DNA of 64,000 nucleotides from DASXHZ01 sp036488085 (GTDB taxonomy: Bacteria > Acidobacteriota > Thermoanaerobaculia > Gp7-AA8). Where the stretch lies: NCBI GenBank assembly GCA_036488085.1, contig DASXHZ010000061.1, forward strand, positions 1 to 64,000, in the 5' to 3' direction. The translations under genes and the position numbers were made by a program. The notes beneath the pieces are model-generated. The model saw only the letters and a list, made by a program, of their open reading frames with translations, ran no database searches and had not been told where the DNA came from. Positions 28,417 through 36,754 of the stretch are shown piece after piece. Positions within the stretch are counted from its first letter, which is position 1. Each line of letters starts with the position of its first letter.

Positions 28417-30219
28417 ATGTGCGGCATCAACCTCATTTATGCGTTTCGTGAGTCGGCTCCTTCCGTCGATCGGGAGGAGCTGCGGCGCACGCGCGATGCG
28501 ATGCGTTTTCGCGGTCCGGACGACTGCGGCGAGTGGCATTCGCCTGACGGCCGCCTCTCCCTCGGCCACCGCCGCCTCTCCATCATCGACGTCTCCGAGC
28601 ACGGCCACCAGCCGATGCTCAGCGCCGACGGTCGTTACGCGATCGTCTTCAATGGCGAGATCTACAACTACAAAGAGCTGCGCGCGGACCTCGAACGCGC
28701 CGGGCTGACGTTCCATACGCATTCCGACACCGAGGTCCTTCTCGCGATGTTTGCACGCGAGCGCGAGGCGATGCTGATGAAGCTTCGCGGCATGTTCGCA
28801 TTGGCGATTTGGGACTCGCGCGAGCGTTCGTTGTTTCTCGCGCGCGACCCGTACGGAATCAAGCCGCTGTACTACGCGATCGAGAACGGCGTCCTCCGCG
28901 TTGCCTCGCAGGTGAAAGCGCTGCTCGCGGGCGGCGGCGTCTCGCGCGAAGTCGATCCGGCCGGCATCGTCGGGTTCCTCGTCCGCGGCACCGTTCCGCA
29001 GCCGTTCACGACGCACACGGCAATCCGCGCGCTGCAGCCGGGACATCACGCCACGATCACTTCGGCCGGCGACATGACGATTCATCGCTACTTCTCGCTG
29101 GCCGAGGTTTACAAGAGCGGCGTCGAGCGCGCGCACGAGGTGCCGCATACCGAGTGGCATGACCTCGTCACGGCGGCGATCCAGGACTCGGTCCGCCACC
29201 ACCTCGTCGCTGACGTTCCCCTCGGCGCGTTTCTATCGGCGGGCAAGGACTCAACCACAGTTGTCGCACTAGCGTGCGAAGCTGGATACCACGAGTTGAC
29301 CGGCGTCACGATCCGAACGCAGGAATTCGCCGGCAGCGAACAGGACGAAGCGCCGCTCGCGACGGTGCTCGCGCGCCACTACGGCTTCAATCACATCATC
29401 CGCACCGTCACGCGCGAGGAGTTTCACGCCGACTTACCGCGCATCCTCGCCGCGATGGATCAGCCGACCATCGACGGCTGGAACTCGTACTACGTTTCGA
29501 AGGCGGCCGGCGAGCTCGGGATGAAGGTGATGCTCAGCGGTACGGGCGGCGATGAACTGTTCGGCGGCTACACGACGTTCCGCAAAATCCCGCGCTTCGT
29601 GAAGACGCTCCGGGGCGCGGCGCGGGTCCCCGGCCTGGCGCGCGGGTTCCGGCACTTGTACAACACCGTTCGGCCGCGCAAGTCGAGCCCCAAGTCGGGG
29701 TCGTCGCTGATCTATGCAGGCGACTATGGAGGCGCGTATCTGCTCAAGCGCGGCCTGTTCATGCCGGAGGAGCTGCCCGGAGTTCTGCCGCGCGAGCTCG
29801 TGCAAGAGGGGTTGAAGCGCCTCGAGCTCCGCGAGCGAATGGCCGCCGCGATCACGCCCGATCCCGGCAATCCGTTCGCGCGCGTGGCCGCTCTGGAGTC
29901 GACGTACTTCCTCGGCGACCAGCTCCTGCGCGACATCGACTGGACCAGCATGTCGCACTCGGTCGAGGTCCGCGTACCTCTCGTCGACGCGCACCTCCTG
30001 ATGAAGATCGCCCCGGTGATCGTCGCCGCCCACGACTACGAGAAGAAGCTTCTCACCGCTTCGCCGGCCGCACCGCTGCCGCGCGAGATCCTTCACCGGC
30101 CGAAAACCGGCTTTCTGCTCCCGATTCGCGAGTGGATCCGCCCCGAGGCGGGGTCGCCGCACACGTTCGGCATGCGGTCGCTCGCGTTGATGCTCACGGA
30201 ATCGCTTTTGGCAACCTGA
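28417..30219 (+). CDS. asnB: Asparagine synthetase (glutamine-hydrolysing) family
   Basis: The protein has 600 residues. Cys2 is the N-terminal glutaminase nucleophile (MCGIN), followed by RGPDDCGEW, GHRRLSIID, FNGEIYNYKELR and HSDTEVLLAMF, all typical of class II amidotransferases. The synthetase domain has the PP-loop as LSAGKDST (residues 273-280, Ser274 to Ser279) in place of the usual LSGGxDSS, plus LSGTGGDELFGGY and SHSVEVRVPLVD. It makes Asn, or amidates another substrate such as a sugar or peptide. The gene is flanked on both sides by heptamer arrays, and no Shine-Dalgarno fits between the array and its ATG. Confidence 0.88.
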   Translation: MCGINLIYAFRESAPSVDREELRRTRDAMRFRGPDDCGEWHSPDGRLSLGHRRLSIIDVSEHGHQPMLSADGRYAIVFNGEIYNYKELRADLERAGLTFHTHSDTEVLLAMFAREREAMLMKLRGMFALAIWDSRERSLFLARDPYGIKPLYYAIENGVLRVASQVKALLAGGGVSREVDPAGIVGFLVRGTVPQPFTTHTAIRALQPGHHATITSAGDMTIHRYFSLAEVYKSGVERAHEVPHTEWHDLVTAAIQDSVRHHLVADVPLGAFLSAGKDSTTVVALACEAGYHELTGVTIRTQEFAGSEQDEAPLATVLARHYGFNHIIRTVTREEFHADLPRILAAMDQPTIDGWNSYYVSKAAGELGMKVMLSGTGGDELFGGYTTFRKIPRFVKTLRGAARVPGLARGFRHLYNTVRPRKSSPKSGSSLIYAGDYGGAYLLKRGLFMPEELPGVLPRELVQEGLKRLELRERMAAAITPDPGNPFARVAALESTYFLGDQLLRDIDWTSMSHSVEVRVPLVDAHLLMKIAPVIVAAHDYEKKLLTASPAAPLPREILHRPKTGFLLPIREWIRPEAGSPHTFGMRSLALMLTESLLAT

Positions 30220-30231
30220 CCGTTAGAAAGA

Positions 30232-30301
30232 CCGTTATCCGTTATCCGTTATCCGTCATGACGTACTCTGGTCGGATAACGGATAACGAATAACGGATCA
30301 C
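30232..30301. repeat. Heptamer-array palindrome D (asnB-PBP1 gap)
   Basis: The left arm has three copies of CGTTATC then CGTCATG (30233-30260). The right arm has GGATAAC twice, GAATAAC and GGATCAC (30274-30301). The 24-nt cores 30232-30255 and 30273-30296 match at 23 of 24 positions around a short loop. The array ends 2 nt before the PBP1 ATG. Confidence 0.85.
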
Positions 30302-30303
30302 CA

Positions 30304-32778
30304 ATGGCTAAGCGATCCCGCTTCAAAGACTTCCTCTGGCGCCACTCGGCAGGCCTCGCGGTGCTCGTGATGGTCGTGTTCGTGGCGTTCATCGGCTACG
30401 TCGGATGGGCGTACGTCGTGATCACGAAGAAATTCGACTCGGCGCGGCGGTTCGACCTCCCGAGCCGCGTCTACTCCGACGCCACGCCGATCATCCCCGG
30501 CATGTCGCTGCCGCGCACGCTCCTGGAGCCGAAGCTGAACCACGTCGGCTATCACGAGGTGAAGACGCGCGTCGCGAACCCGAGCGAGTACCGCTACGTC
30601 GACGGCAACCTCGAGCTATACCTCCAGAACTTCGACTATCCCGACATGGAGTTCCGCGCGTTGCCGGTCGTGATCGAGTTCGAAGGAAACGTCGTCCACG
30701 CCGTCAGGCGGCTCGACGACAACGTGCCGTTGCGCGGCGTCCGTATCGAGCCGGAGCTGATCACGTCCATCTACAACGACGAGATGGAGGATCGCCTGCC
30801 GGTGTCGCTGACGGCGGCGCCGAAGGTCGTGACCAACGCGATCATCTCGACCGAGGACAAGAACTTCTACCACCACGAAGGGATCTCCATCCGCGGCACC
30901 TTGGCCGCCGCGATCACGGACCTCCGGAACAAGAACCTGACGCACGGCGGCTCGACGCTCACGCAGCAACTCGTCAAGAACCTTCTCAAGGATCCCGAAC
31001 GGACGTGGCGCCGCAAGATCACCGAGGCGCTCATGGCGATCCTTCTCGAGGCGCGCTATTCGAAGAACGAGATCCTGGAGGCCTATCTCAACGAGATTTA
31101 CCTCGGGCAGAACGGCTCCGTACAGATCCTCGGCGTCGAGCAGGCTTCGCAGATCTACTTCGGGAAGCACGTCACGTATCTGACGTTGCCGGAAGCGGCC
31201 ACGCTCGCCGGCATCATCCGCTCGCCGAACGTGCTCTCGCCGCTGAAGTACCCGGAGCGCGCGAAGCCGCGGCGCGACACGGTACTGATGCTGATGCGCG
31301 ACCAGGGCATGATCACGCCCGAGGAGTACGCGAGCGCGGTCGCGTTACCGCTCTCCGTCGCGCGCTTCCCGAAGACCTCGCGCAGCGCGCCGTTCTTCGT
31401 CGATTTGGTGATGAAGCAGCTCCGTGAGACGTATCCGGAGACGCAGCTCAAGACCGAAGGCCTCCGCATCTTCACGACGCTCGACATGATCATGCAGCGC
31501 TCGGCCGAGGCGGCGCTCGACGACGGCATCGCGAACCTCAACAAGAAGTACTCGTACCTGCGGAAGTCGCAGACGCCGCTCGAAGGCGTCATGCTGACGA
31601 TCCAGCCGGGCACCGGCTACGTGAAGGCGCTCGTCGGCGGGCGCAACTACTCGAAGACACAGTTCAACCGTGCGATCCAGGCGAAGCGGCAGCCGGGATC
31701 GCTCTTCAAGCCGTTCGTCTATGCGACGGCGATGGACCCGGCGCGCGGCCAGCAGGCATTCACGCCGGCGACGGTGCTGGACGACTCGCCGATCAGTATC
31801 CGCACCGGCAACAACGTCTGGCAGCCGCAGAACTACGACCTCCGGTTTCACGGCCGCGTCACGGTGCGGGCGGCGCTCGCGTACTCGTACAACATCCCCG
31901 CGGTGCGCGCGGCGATCGACGTCGGCGTGCCGAACGTGATCAAGACAGCGTCGACGATCGGTATCGAGTCGCGCCTCGAGCCCTACCCCTCCATGGCCCT
32001 CGGTGCTTTCGAGGTGACGCCGCTGGAGATCGCGTACGCCTACTCCGCGTTCGCGAATCTTGGCGTGAAAGCGGAGCCGATCTCGATCCTTGCCGTGGCG
32101 ACGCGCGACGGCAAACTCCTCGAGTCGCGCGAAGTGAAGATGAAGCGAGTCGCCCCCGCGAGCGTGTCGTACGTGATGAACGACATTCTGAAAGACGATT
32201 TCATATACGGCACCGCCGCGAAGGCGCGCACCCTCGGGTTCAAGCGCGCGTTTGCCGGCAAGACCGGCACAACCAGCAACTATCACGACGCTTGGTTCAT
32301 CGGCTACTCGCCGCGAATCCTGTCGCTCGTGTGGGTCGGCTTCGATGACAACCACAGCGTCCGGCTGGCGGGAGGCGAGGCGTGCGTCCCGATCTGGACG
32401 GCGCACATGAACCGCATCGTTGGTCTCGTACCCGACGTCGACTGGAAGCGCCCTGAAGACGTCGTCGATCGCGAGATCGATCCCGAGAGCGGCATGCTCG
32501 CCACGCCGTACTGCCCCCAGACGCGAAGCGAGATCTTCGTCGCGGGGACCGAGCCGGCGTCCGTCTGTCCACTGCACGCCGGCAGCGGAGAATCGATTCC
32601 GTTCTTTCGCGAAGACCCGATGCAGCAGATGAATACGGAGCGCGCCGAGGGGCAGATGCCATCGGATGAGGTAGCGCAGCCGCGAGGACCCCAGCCGCAA
32701 CAGCGGCCGACGGATCAGCGGCGTCCTCAGCGCGGAATCCGCGGCCTCCTGCGCCGGATTTTTGGCGGAGGACAGTAG
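30304..32778 (+). CDS. Bifunctional penicillin-binding protein 1 (transglycosylase/transpeptidase)
   Basis: The protein has 824 residues, with one N-terminal membrane helix (about residues 15-40). A region of about 110 residues resembles the UB2H-like domain of class A PBP1B. The GT51 glycosyltransferase contains the catalytic Glu184 in STEDKNFYHHEG and the GGSTLTQQLVKN motif. The transpeptidase has the SxxK Ser466 (RQPGSLFKPF), SxN as SYN and KTGTT (Lys653). A proline/glutamine-rich basic tail closes the protein. It polymerises and cross-links peptidoglycan in the periplasm. The winged-helix gene follows directly. Confidence 0.93.
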   Translation: MAKRSRFKDFLWRHSAGLAVLVMVVFVAFIGYVGWAYVVITKKFDSARRFDLPSRVYSDATPIIPGMSLPRTLLEPKLNHVGYHEVKTRVANPSEYRYVDGNLELYLQNFDYPDMEFRALPVVIEFEGNVVHAVRRLDDNVPLRGVRIEPELITSIYNDEMEDRLPVSLTAAPKVVTNAIISTEDKNFYHHEGISIRGTLAAAITDLRNKNLTHGGSTLTQQLVKNLLKDPERTWRRKITEALMAILLEARYSKNEILEAYLNEIYLGQNGSVQILGVEQASQIYFGKHVTYLTLPEAATLAGIIRSPNVLSPLKYPERAKPRRDTVLMLMRDQGMITPEEYASAVALPLSVARFPKTSRSAPFFVDLVMKQLRETYPETQLKTEGLRIFTTLDMIMQRSAEAALDDGIANLNKKYSYLRKSQTPLEGVMLTIQPGTGYVKALVGGRNYSKTQFNRAIQAKRQPGSLFKPFVYATAMDPARGQQAFTPATVLDDSPISIRTGNNVWQPQNYDLRFHGRVTVRAALAYSYNIPAVRAAIDVGVPNVIKTASTIGIESRLEPYPSMALGAFEVTPLEIAYAYSAFANLGVKAEPISILAVATRDGKLLESREVKMKRVAPASVSYVMNDILKDDFIYGTAAKARTLGFKRAFAGKTGTTSNYHDAWFIGYSPRILSLVWVGFDDNHSVRLAGGEACVPIWTAHMNRIVGLVPDVDWKRPEDVVDREIDPESGMLATPYCPQTRSEIFVAGTEPASVCPLHAGSGESIPFFREDPMQQMNTERAEGQMPSDEVAQPRGPQPQQRPTDQRRPQRGIRGLLRRIFGGGQ

Positions 32779-32779
32779 C

Positions 32780-33595
32780 TTGACCGAACGGACCGTCCGC
32801 TTCGGCGAGTTCCAGCTCGACAAACACACGCTCGAGTTGTCGCAGTCGGGCGCACCGGTCAAGTTGCAGCAGCAGCCCGCGCGCGTGCTCGCCATTCTCG
32901 TCGATCACGCCGGCGACCTCGTCACGCGCGAAGAGCTGCGCAAGCAGATCTGGAGCGACGACACGTTCGTCGACTTCGATCGCGGTCTCAATTACTGCGT
33001 CAGCCAGATTCGCACCGCGCTCGGCGACACGGCCGAGTCGCCGCGTTACCTCGAGACGCTGCGCGGACGCGGCTATCGGTTCGTCGGAGCGATTGCGCAG
33101 CCTGCGCAGCGTGGGCCGCAGCGCAGGTGGCTCCTGTTCGGTGCGATCGCGCTGCTGATCCTCGGTACCGCCGCGGTCGAACGCTTTGCGAACGCGCACG
33201 CCGCGGCGAAAGCGCAACCCGGAGCGATCGGCGTCGCGCCTCTGGTCGCGACGCCGGGCGACCAGCAATGGGCGGCGGCAATGCACACGCAAATCGTCAG
33301 TCATCTCTCGATGGCGGCTCGCGTTCCGGTCGTCGACGTGGCGCGCAATCCGCGCTGGCGCGTGGAAGGGCGTGTCGATCACAGCGCGCAGGAGATTCGC
33401 CTGACGATGCTCTTGCGCGATACGAGCAAAGGATCGGTCGTCTGGTCAGACGTCTTCGCCGGCTCGTCCACCGACTGGGTCGACGCGCAAAGCGAGATGG
33501 CGGAGCGGATGACCGAGATCATCCGCTACCGCGTCGAAGGACCGGCGGCGGTGTTGCCGATGAAGCGGAGCAAGTTGCCGTCTCGCGTGCGTTAG
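32780..33595 (+). CDS. Winged-helix DNA-binding membrane protein (CadC/OmpR-type effector domain)
   Basis: The protein has 271 residues. The N-terminal winged-helix domain of the OmpR/CadC type covers residues 3-98 (FGEFQLDKHTLEL, VLAILVDHAGDLVTREELRKQIW, VSQIRTALGD, LRGRGYRFVG). One transmembrane helix follows (WLLFGAIALLILGTAAV), then a periplasmic domain of about 140 residues with no TPRs. There is no phosphoreceiver domain. This CadC-like layout suggests a one-component membrane-anchored regulator sensing an unknown periplasmic signal. I chose the TTG at 32780 because GGAGG lies at a proper distance upstream, overlapping the end of the PBP1 gene. Confidence 0.8.
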   Translation: MTERTVRFGEFQLDKHTLELSQSGAPVKLQQQPARVLAILVDHAGDLVTREELRKQIWSDDTFVDFDRGLNYCVSQIRTALGDTAESPRYLETLRGRGYRFVGAIAQPAQRGPQRRWLLFGAIALLILGTAAVERFANAHAAAKAQPGAIGVAPLVATPGDQQWAAAMHTQIVSHLSMAARVPVVDVARNPRWRVEGRVDHSAQEIRLTMLLRDTSKGSVVWSDVFAGSSTDWVDAQSEMAERMTEIIRYRVEGPAAVLPMKRSKLPSRVR

Positions 33596-35004
33596 GGATT
33601 TTTCTTCCGGAGCTCGAAGTGAATCGTCGGAGGCATGCGGCCGTCGGGCGAATTGAACCGGATCCCGCCGAATCGCTCCGTGCCCGCGAGCGTGTCCCCC
33701 TTTCGCACCCCTTCATGGAGGATCACGCCGCGAGGGCGCATGCCGTTCATGTCGCCGAACACGAGACCGTTCGGCGTCACCTTCAAATACTGCATCGGAC
33801 GTTTCATTTCGACGTCCGGCTCCGGCCAGTTGATCACGGTCGCCACGACTTTCCCATTCTCTTCCGCGATGCGCAGCAGCATGCGCGACTTCACGTCGGG
33901 ATTCATCCACTCCTCCCCTTCCCAATCGCCGAGGTACTCGTTGGCCTCCGCGGGTGAAGGGAAAGGCGTCGCCAGAAGTGATTCGACCGTTTCGGCGGGC
34001 GGCGGCTGACGCTCGACGGCGGCGATCCGCTCGCGTGTCTTCGCGGCGTTCGACGGCTCGCCGTACGACGACGCCAGCGTGTCGAACGCCTCGTGAGCCT
34101 GCGCGCCGCGTCCCTCCATCAGCAGGTCGTCGATCACCTCACGAAGCAGCGGCGCGGGAGGAATCACGGTCGCGCCGTACGAAGGTGCGAGCTTTTCGTA
34201 CGCGGGGAGAATGCTCGTCGTCGGCGCGTTCTGCGTCGCGATCATCGAGTAGTCGCGAAAGACCTCCCGCAGTCCGATGTACGCCCCGGCGAACTGCATC
34301 GAGGTGTGCGACTCATGCGGGAGATGCTCGCGATAGAGGAGCCAGTTTGGCGGAGCGGCGGCGGTGAGTTGCCTCCACGCCTCGTCGGTCCAGCCGAAGC
34401 GCACTTCCAGCGACGCGTAGTGCATCGGCGACGTGCTCGATCGTGCACGCTCGATCACTTTCTTGATCAGCCAGTTGTCGTCGAGATGCGTCGGTGTATC
34501 GAGTGCGACCGCGAAACGGAACGTGCTCCGCGTCGCCGCCGCATAGGTCACGAGAATCCCGCCGCTGGACGTCCCGACGAGCGTGCGCGGCTTCCCGGCC
34601 TTGAATTGCGCGTCGAGCGCCGGAAGAAGCTCTTTTTCGATGAAGTCGAGGAAGCGATCGCCTCCTTCGTTCCGGCTGCTGCCGCTGACGGAGAGGCCGG
34701 GAGGTGTGAGGTCATGCACCCGGCCTTCATCGTCGTCCGTGTTCTCGATCGCCACGATCACCGACTCCGGGACCTGTCCGTGCGATGTCAGCTCCTCGGC
34801 GGTCGGCACGACGGAGTCGAGCAGCCACTGGCCGTCCAGGACGACCATGGTCGGATACCGGTGTGATGGCGCACTTTTCGCGAACGACGGCGGCACGTGA
34901 ATCTGGACCGTGCGAGTCTGTTTGAGGATGTCCGAATGAATTGTGAACGTGTGATCGCTGCCGGGCTGGCGGACGAGCGCGATGAGGAGAAGGAGTGTCG
35001 TCAT
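33592..35004 (-). CDS. Exported alpha/beta-hydrolase esterase (IroE/Fes-like) with C-terminal beta domain
   Basis: The product has 470 residues, with a short hydrophobic N-terminus that may be a signal. The esterase domain resembles enterochelin-esterase-like hydrolases: YPTMVVLDGQWLLD, the nucleophile elbow GTSSGG (about residue 145) and a likely catalytic His in HESHTSM. The C-terminal part from about residue 340 (YLGDWEGEEW, ATVINWPEPDVEM, LAGTERFGGIRFNSPDGRMPPTIHFELRKK) resembles the lipocalin-like tails attached to beta-lactamase-type or esterase proteins. The true substrate is unknown. The stop overlaps that of the convergent winged-helix gene by 4 nt. Confidence 0.72.
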   Translation of the reverse strand: MTTLLLLIALVRQPGSDHTFTIHSDILKQTRTVQIHVPPSFAKSAPSHRYPTMVVLDGQWLLDSVVPTAEELTSHGQVPESVIVAIENTDDDEGRVHDLTPPGLSVSGSSRNEGGDRFLDFIEKELLPALDAQFKAGKPRTLVGTSSGGILVTYAAATRSTFRFAVALDTPTHLDDNWLIKKVIERARSSTSPMHYASLEVRFGWTDEAWRQLTAAAPPNWLLYREHLPHESHTSMQFAGAYIGLREVFRDYSMIATQNAPTTSILPAYEKLAPSYGATVIPPAPLLREVIDDLLMEGRGAQAHEAFDTLASSYGEPSNAAKTRERIAAVERQPPPAETVESLLATPFPSPAEANEYLGDWEGEEWMNPDVKSRMLLRIAEENGKVVATVINWPEPDVEMKRPMQYLKVTPNGLVFGDMNGMRPRGVILHEGVRKGDTLAGTERFGGIRFNSPDGRMPPTIHFELRKKNP

Positions 35005-35097
35005 GCGGCGAACGATGCGTCAACGGCCCCTGCAATTCGATGCAGGCCGCATCAGTTTCGTCTTAGTTGTCGGTGAGTTAGCCTTAGGATCAAAATA

Positions 35098-35910
35098 GTG
35101 ACCTCAGCAGTAGATTTCGCGCCTTCGACCAGCCCGCGGCTCTTCCCGCGGGCGCGGGCGAAGTTCACCGGCACGATGCTCTACGTCGGCGAGCTCGCGG
35201 AGCTCGGCTGGACCGTGCTGCAGATGATGTTCCGCGGTCCGTACGAGAAGGACCTCATCATCGTCCAGTTCGAGTCGATCGGCGTTCGGTCCCTCTCCAT
35301 CGTCGCGATCACCTCGCTGTTCATCGGGATGGTGCTCGCGCTGCAGACGGCGTACTCCCTCGCGGAGTTCGGCGGGAAGCTCTTCATCGGCAAGGTCGTC
35401 TCGCTCTCGCTCGTCCGCGAGCTGGCGCCGGTACTGATGTCGCTTATGGTCGGCGGCCGCGTCGGCGCCGGCATAGCCGCCGAGATCGGGACGATGAAGG
35501 TCACCGAGCAGATCGACGCGCTGCGCGCGCTCGCCACGAACCCAATCCGCAAGCTCGTCCTTCCGCGCGTCTTCTCGACCACCATCATGTTCCCTCTCTT
35601 GACCGTGATCTCGTGCTTCGTCGGGATCATGGGCGGCCTCCTGATCGCTACCGGCAACCTCCATCTCGACGCCAGCTTCTACCTCCGCAGCGTGATCGAG
35701 ACGGTCGGGTTCAACGACCTCGCGTCGGGCGTGATGAAGACGTTCTTCTTCGGCTTCGCGATCGGTCTGATCGCCTGTTTCAACGGCCTCCGGACCAGCG
35801 GCGGGGCGGATGGCGTGGGTCGTGCCACGACCATGACGGTCGTCACCGGCGCCATCACCGTTTTGATCATGGATTTCTTTCTCACTAAGCTGTTCCTCCT
35901 CATCGGATAA
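35098..35910 (+). CDS. mlaE: MlaE-family ABC permease (lipid transport)
   Basis: The product has 270 residues with five or six hydrophobic segments. It contains the permease signature SLSLVRELAPVLMSLMVGGRVGAGIAAEIGTMKVTEQIDAL, which is nearly diagnostic for MlaE (YrbE), and the last helix TVVTGAITVLIMDFFLTKLFL. It sits in the inner membrane and moves phospholipids between inner and outer membranes together with MlaF and MlaD, encoded next. The start is a GTG. The spacing to mlaF is 8 nt. Confidence 0.93.
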   Translation: MTSAVDFAPSTSPRLFPRARAKFTGTMLYVGELAELGWTVLQMMFRGPYEKDLIIVQFESIGVRSLSIVAITSLFIGMVLALQTAYSLAEFGGKLFIGKVVSLSLVRELAPVLMSLMVGGRVGAGIAAEIGTMKVTEQIDALRALATNPIRKLVLPRVFSTTIMFPLLTVISCFVGIMGGLLIATGNLHLDASFYLRSVIETVGFNDLASGVMKTFFFGFAIGLIACFNGLRTSGGADGVGRATTMTVVTGAITVLIMDFFLTKLFLLIG

Positions 35911-35918
35911 CAATACGG

Positions 35919-36743
35919 ATGACGAGCACACTCACACCCGACCGCCGGGCCGAAGAGCGCACGACCCCCGAGAGGCGGCGGCAGGGGCGCGACGTCTTCG
36001 TCGAGTTCATTGACGTACACAAGGCGTACGGCCAGAAGCAGGTCCTCCGCGGCGCGAACCTCAAGGTCTATCGCGGCGAGGTGCTCGTGATCCTCGGCGG
36101 CTCCGGAACCGGAAAGTCGGTCACGCTCCGCCACATGCTCGGTCTCGAAGCGCCGGACGAAGGGCGGGTGCTGGTCGAGGATGAAGACATTACCGACCTG
36201 CCGGAAGAGGAGCTGTACCGCGTCCGCATGAAGTTCGGGATGCTCTTCCAGAGCGGAGCGCTCTTCGACTCGATGACCGTCTTCGAGAACGTGGCGTTTC
36301 CGCTCCGCGAGCACACCGAGATGTCGGAGGACGAGATCGAGCGCGCCGTCCGCGAGCGCCTCGAGCTCGTGAGCCTCCCGAACACCGAGCAGCTCATGCC
36401 GGTCGACCTCTCCGGCGGTATGCGCAAGCGCGTCGGCCTGGCGCGGTCGATCGTGCTCGACCCGAAGATGATCCTGTACGACGAGCCGACCACCGGCCTC
36501 GACCCGATCACGGCTCAGAAGATCAATGAAATGATCATCGAACTGCAGTCGAAACTGAACGTCACCTCCGTCGTGGTCACCCACGACATCCAGTCGGCCT
36601 TTTCGGTCGGCGACCGCATCGCATTCCTCAACCGGGGCGTCTTCGAATGGGTCGGGTCGATGGAGGAGGCGCGCAACTCGGACCACCCGGTATTACGCGA
36701 TTTCCTGCGGTCGAGTATGGTTAGTGCAGCGCAGCCCGGATAG
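35919..36743 (+). CDS. mlaF: MlaF-family ABC ATPase (lipid transport)
   Basis: The product has 274 residues with a charged N-terminal extension of about 25 residues ahead of the ABC core. Walker A is GGSGTGKSVTLRHMLGL, the Q-loop is FGMLFQSGALFDSMTV, the signature is LSGGMRKRVGLARS and Walker B is MILYDEPTTGLDP. MlaF powers the MlaE permease. The gene lies between mlaE (8 nt) and mlaD (12 nt), forming one operon. The MlaB (STAS) partner seen in Proteobacteria is not encoded here. Confidence 0.93.
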   Translation: MTSTLTPDRRAEERTTPERRRQGRDVFVEFIDVHKAYGQKQVLRGANLKVYRGEVLVILGGSGTGKSVTLRHMLGLEAPDEGRVLVEDEDITDLPEEELYRVRMKFGMLFQSGALFDSMTVFENVAFPLREHTEMSEDEIERAVRERLELVSLPNTEQLMPVDLSGGMRKRVGLARSIVLDPKMILYDEPTTGLDPITAQKINEMIIELQSKLNVTSVVVTHDIQSAFSVGDRIAFLNRGVFEWVGSMEEARNSDHPVLRDFLRSSMVSAAQPG

Positions 36744-36754
36744 ATAGAAAAACT

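Noticed and set aside
31345..32895. Open frame of about 516 codons antisense to the PBP1 gene
   Set aside because: PBP1 has all catalytic motifs. The antisense product is Arg-rich with no domain and no ribosome-binding site.
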